From assembly GCA_949372595.1 (NCBI GenBank), contig CASIAN010000004.1:18045-82044 (forward strand): a stretch of DNA of 64,000 nt. The letters are read 5' to 3'. The notes under the pieces are model-generated. The model did no database searches and was not told the origin of the DNA. It was given only the letters and a program-made list of their open reading frames with translations. Made by a program: the position numbers and the translations under genes. The DNA comes from CPC320 sp002336405. Lineage in GTDB: Bacteria > Pseudomonadota > Alphaproteobacteria > Rhodobacterales > Rhodobacteraceae. Positions 61,343 through 64,000 of this stretch are shown piece by piece (positions within the stretch are counted from its first letter, which is position 1; every line of letters starts with the position of its first letter).

Positions 61343-62830
61343 ATGACCCATATTCTAGCGATTGATCAGGGAACCACCTCAAGCAGGGCGATCATTTTTA
61401 ATAGTGCGATGGCGCAAGTAACCTCTGCGCAGCAAGAATTCACCCAACACTATCCCAATTCCGGCTGGGTCGAACATAATCCGGCCGATCTGTGGGACAG
61501 CACGCTTGCCACCTGCCGGGCGGCACTTTCACAAGCGGCGCTGACCTCAGGCGACATTGCGGCAATCGGAATTACCAATCAGCGCGAAACCACGCTTGTG
61601 TGGGATAAGCACACTGGCGAACCGGTCTATAACGCCATTGTCTGGCAGGATCGCCGAACCGCCCCCCAATGCCAAAAACTGCGTGACCTTGGCCATGAAC
61701 AAATGGTCACCGACCGCACCGGGCTGAGACTTGATCCATATTTTTCAGGCACAAAACTGAGCTGGATTCTCGCCAATGTGCCCGGCGCCCGTGAGCGGGC
61801 AAACGCGGGCGATTTGTTGTTTGGAACCGTAGATTGTTTCTTGATCTGGAAATTGACGAAGGGCGCAGTACACGTAACCGATGCCACCAATGCTGCGCGG
61901 ACCCTGTTATATGACATCTGCAAGGGCCGCTGGAGCCATATGATGTGCAGCCTGCTGGAAATCCCAGTTTGCATGCTGCCCAAAGTGCTGGATTGTGCCG
62001 CAGATTTTGGGTGGACCGACCCGTCACTGTTTGGTGGCCCCATCGCAATCTGTGGTGTTGCCGGTGACCAGCAAGCCGCAACCGTGGGACAAGCCTGTTT
62101 CGAGCCAGGGATGATGAAATCAACCTATGGCACCGGGTGTTTTGCACTTTTAAACACCGGAGCCACACCAGTTACATCGAAAAATCGCCTGCTCACGACG
62201 ATTGCATATCAATTGAACGGCACCCCGACCTATGCATTGGAGGGGTCAATTTTTATTGCTGGCGCTGTGGTGCAATGGTTGCGCGACGGGTTGCAAATCA
62301 TCGATCATGCCGGCGAAACACAAGCGCTGGCCGAGGCGGCCGACAGCGGGCAAAACGTGGTGATGGTGCCCGCTTTTACCGGGCTTGGGGCCCCCTATTG
62401 GAATGCTGAATGTCGCGGTGCGATTTTTGGTTTATCACGCAATTCTGGCCCGGCCGAGTTTTCCCGTGCGGCCCTTGAGAGCGTCGGCTTTCAAACGCGC
62501 GATTTATTGCAAGCCATGCAAGCCGATTGGAATCAATCAGGCGGCCAGCCAGTATTGCGGGTGGACGGCGGCATGAGCGCGTCAAACTGGACCATGCAAT
62601 TTGTATCAGATATTATCGACGCACCCGTCGACAGACCAGAGTTTTTAGAAACCACAGCCCTTGGGGCCGCCTGGTTGGCCGGTATGCACTGCGGACTTTA
62701 TCCCGACATGGCAGGCTTTGCCAAAACATGGGCCTGTCAGACGCGTTTTACCCCTGATATGGATTCAAAAACAAGACAAGACAAATATGCCGGCTGGACC
62801 CGTGCTGTACAGGCGACCTTAAGCGCATAA
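61343..62830 (+). CDS. glpK: Glycerol kinase
   Basis: GlpK phosphorylates glycerol to glycerol-3-phosphate. The 495-residue protein has the FGGY kinase pattern: ILAIDQGTTSSRAIIF at the start, GITNQRETTLVWDKHTGEPV and NAIVWQDRRTA, GLRLDPYFSGTKLSW, MMKSTYGTGCFALLNTG, PAFTGLGAPYWNAECRGAIF and VDGGMSASNWTMQF. A purine-rich AAAGGGGGGG run precedes the ATG. No glycerol uptake facilitator or transporter gene lies between glpD and glpK. Confidence 0.96.
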   Translation: MTHILAIDQGTTSSRAIIFNSAMAQVTSAQQEFTQHYPNSGWVEHNPADLWDSTLATCRAALSQAALTSGDIAAIGITNQRETTLVWDKHTGEPVYNAIVWQDRRTAPQCQKLRDLGHEQMVTDRTGLRLDPYFSGTKLSWILANVPGARERANAGDLLFGTVDCFLIWKLTKGAVHVTDATNAARTLLYDICKGRWSHMMCSLLEIPVCMLPKVLDCAADFGWTDPSLFGGPIAICGVAGDQQAATVGQACFEPGMMKSTYGTGCFALLNTGATPVTSKNRLLTTIAYQLNGTPTYALEGSIFIAGAVVQWLRDGLQIIDHAGETQALAEAADSGQNVVMVPAFTGLGAPYWNAECRGAIFGLSRNSGPAEFSRAALESVGFQTRDLLQAMQADWNQSGGQPVLRVDGGMSASNWTMQFVSDIIDAPVDRPEFLETTALGAAWLAGMHCGLYPDMAGFAKTWACQTRFTPDMDSKTRQDKYAGWTRAVQATLSA

Positions 62831-62939
62831 ATCGCGTCGCGACGCAGTTATACGAAATTATTATGTATTTTTGGGAATTCATTTAGCCTGTTATTTCAAA
62901 GGTTGTTGTCACGGTTTCGCCATAATTGACCACAATAAC

Positions 62940-62992
62940 GGGCACAGCGTGGTCACGGTTCTGGCAGGGGTCCTGCCGCACGACCAGTGCCC
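62940..62992 (+). repeat. Three-part imperfect inverted repeat after glpK
   Basis: GGGCAC (62940-62945) pairs with GTGCCC (62987-62992), TGGTC (62950-62954) with GACCA (62982-62986), and GGCAGG (62963-62968) with CCTGCC (62972-62977), giving 17 base pairs in three stacked blocks with small internal loops and a three-base loop. No T-run follows. It lies 110 bases after the glpK stop and 58 bases before the glycosyltransferase start, and may be a terminator-like or regulatory RNA fold. Confidence 0.6.
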
Positions 62993-63049
62993 AGCTTTTA
63001 CAGACGCCGTGGTCTGTGTTTAAAAAACATTTTATTTGGATTCATTTTC

Positions 63050-64000
63050 ATGCCAGACGCCAAACGTAATGCCGCCATTTATTATATTGAGGACGGATTT
63101 GACCCCAAAAAAGGCTTGAACGGCCGCCGCATTGCCGGACAATCTTTTCTAAAGGGTTTTTTTGACCACGCTGATGTTGACGAATTCATCGCCCTTTCCA
63201 CTAACAATAAGCGGCTTGAAGCTTTCAAAAAAATCGCAAAAGACCACGGTGCATCCAAACCGGTCAAAGGCGTCCTATGCAGCGCGCCACAGCCGTTGCA
63301 GGAACTGGGCGCGATGTTTATCTCTATGCCGAACTATCAAAAACAAGCTTGGCAACGCCTACATTTCGGCATGGAAAGCTATTCACTTTGCGGTCTGACC
63401 CATACCATTTCAAGCGCTGCCAGCATGGATGGGATATACAGCCTGCGCGCCAGTCCACAGGCCGAATGGGATGCGATTATTTGCACATCTCGGGCGGTGC
63501 ACGCAGCAATGCAATATCTGTTTGAAGCCGCAGATGATTTTCTATCTCACCGTTTTGGTACTGTGCCACCGCGCCCACAGTTGCCCGTTGTGCCGCTTGG
63601 CGTTCATGCCAAAGATTTTAGCCGCAAGCCAGAGATACGCCATAGCTTTCGCCAAGAGATGGGTTGGACAGAAGATGATATCGTCGTATCAACCGTGGCC
63701 CGTCTCAGCCCTTATTCAAAATTTGATCCCTTGCCTTTATTCATATCCCTCCAACACGCCCAAAAGGCGTTGGGCAGCCAAAAAAGATTGCACATGGTCG
63801 CGTGCGGCTATTATGCCGAGACCCATTCAAAAAAAGTGTTTGAGGATGGTGCCGCAGCTTTGATGCCAGATGTCGGCTATCATTATCTTGACGGGGATGT
63901 ATCAGGCAACCGCGATAAGGCCTATTCAGGCGCTGACATTGCCGCATATCCGATCGACAACACGCAAGAATCATTCGGGCTTTCGCCGGTCGAGGCGATG
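63050..64000 (+). CDS. Glycosyltransferase family 4 (group 1), N-terminal part, runs off right edge
   Basis: The frame is open from the ATG at 63050 to the edge, 317 codons so far. The middle has the start of the C-terminal nucleotide-sugar domain (VVPLGVHAKDFSRKPE, DDIVVSTVARLSPYSKFDPL), and the edge stretch IAAYPIDNTQESFGLSPVEA carries the E-x7-E motif of retaining GT-B enzymes. The N-terminal acceptor half (AAIYYIEDGFDPKKGLNGRR) is less conserved. It probably adds sugars to a cell-surface polymer, but donor and acceptor are unknown. No ribosome-binding site is obvious; T-rich sequence precedes the ATG. Confidence 0.85.
   Translation, partial: MPDAKRNAAIYYIEDGFDPKKGLNGRRIAGQSFLKGFFDHADVDEFIALSTNNKRLEAFKKIAKDHGASKPVKGVLCSAPQPLQELGAMFISMPNYQKQAWQRLHFGMESYSLCGLTHTISSAASMDGIYSLRASPQAEWDAIICTSRAVHAAMQYLFEAADDFLSHRFGTVPPRPQLPVVPLGVHAKDFSRKPEIRHSFRQEMGWTEDDIVVSTVARLSPYSKFDPLPLFISLQHAQKALGSQKRLHMVACGYYAETHSKKVFEDGAAALMPDVGYHYLDGDVSGNRDKAYSGADIAAYPIDNTQESFGLSPVEAM

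Noticed and set aside
1..64000. CRISPR arrays, rRNA genes, prophage or secretion-system clusters
   Set aside because: No regularly spaced repeats, no rRNA sequence and no run of phage or secretion genes were seen in the window.

Overview
The window reads as chromosomal DNA of a marine alphaproteobacterium of the Rhodobacteraceae (roseobacter group). Supporting signs are a class II (B12-dependent) ribonucleotide reductase, the gene order trpGDC-moaC-moeA-lexA-comEC-gltX-gltA, the pair argC-ccmE-ccmF-ccmH, a ZauP-like gene coupled to zapA, and SOS boxes of the alphaproteobacterial GAAC-N7-GAAC type in front of lexA and uvrA. No species can be named from the sequence alone.

Layout. 1-6.4 kb: the 5' part of nrdJ (minus strand, runs off the left edge), an AT-rich gap, a both-ends-truncated IS30 transposase, tRNA-Pro(TGG), a coupled cold-shock/DUF192 pair, pdxH and divergent fabI. 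6.4-18.8 kb: gpt with a structured leader that may be a xanthine riboswitch, an aminotransferase, a PpiD-like chaperone, trpE, an antisense YibQ-type deacetylase-like gene, then the tightly overlapping run trpG-trpD-trpC-moaC-(GIY-YIG/DUF4357)-moeA, and lexA. 18.7-24.6 kb: comEC (minus), gltX, gltA, an enoyl-CoA hydratase. 24.7-34.0 kb: a minus-strand block with cytochrome c maturation (ccmE, ccmF, ccmH), argC, murI, an acyltransferase and a 1135-residue indolepyruvate oxidoreductase. 34.1-39.6 kb: a LysR regulator, purL, bolA, grxD and a DMT transporter. 39.9-42.3 kb: a VOC protein followed by a gene graveyard with remnants of a phosphotransferase, an aldo/keto reductase, a short-chain dehydrogenase and a LysR regulator. 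42.5-48.8 kb: zapA/zauP, transketolase, two tandem but different GAPDH genes with a 47-codon membrane-protein gene between them, and coaD. 48.8-54.5 kb: a CBS protein and a valine-degradation run, mmsA, acyl-CoA dehydrogenase, and one reading frame joining 3-hydroxyisobutyryl-CoA hydrolase to 3-hydroxyisobutyrate dehydrogenase. 54.5-64 kb: uvrA, glk, the glycerol-3-phosphate genes glpR/glpD/glpK, and the start of a glycosyltransferase.

Functional themes. Most genes are core metabolism: tryptophan synthesis, molybdopterin cofactor, central carbon (citrate synthase, transketolase, GAPDH, glucokinase), haem attachment to cytochromes c, the SOS response, valine and glycerol catabolism. The accessory signals are the AT-rich GIY-YIG gene placed exactly between moaC and moeA, the IS30 scrap beside the tRNA, and the decayed region at 40.6-42.3 kb.

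Most interesting points: the fused valine-pathway protein (one base away from a normal stop codon), the candidate riboswitch of gpt, the seamless GIY-YIG insertion, the two GAPDHs with different predicted cofactor preference, and the mosaic of gene remnants. All functional names rest on reading translated motifs by eye; no database search was run.
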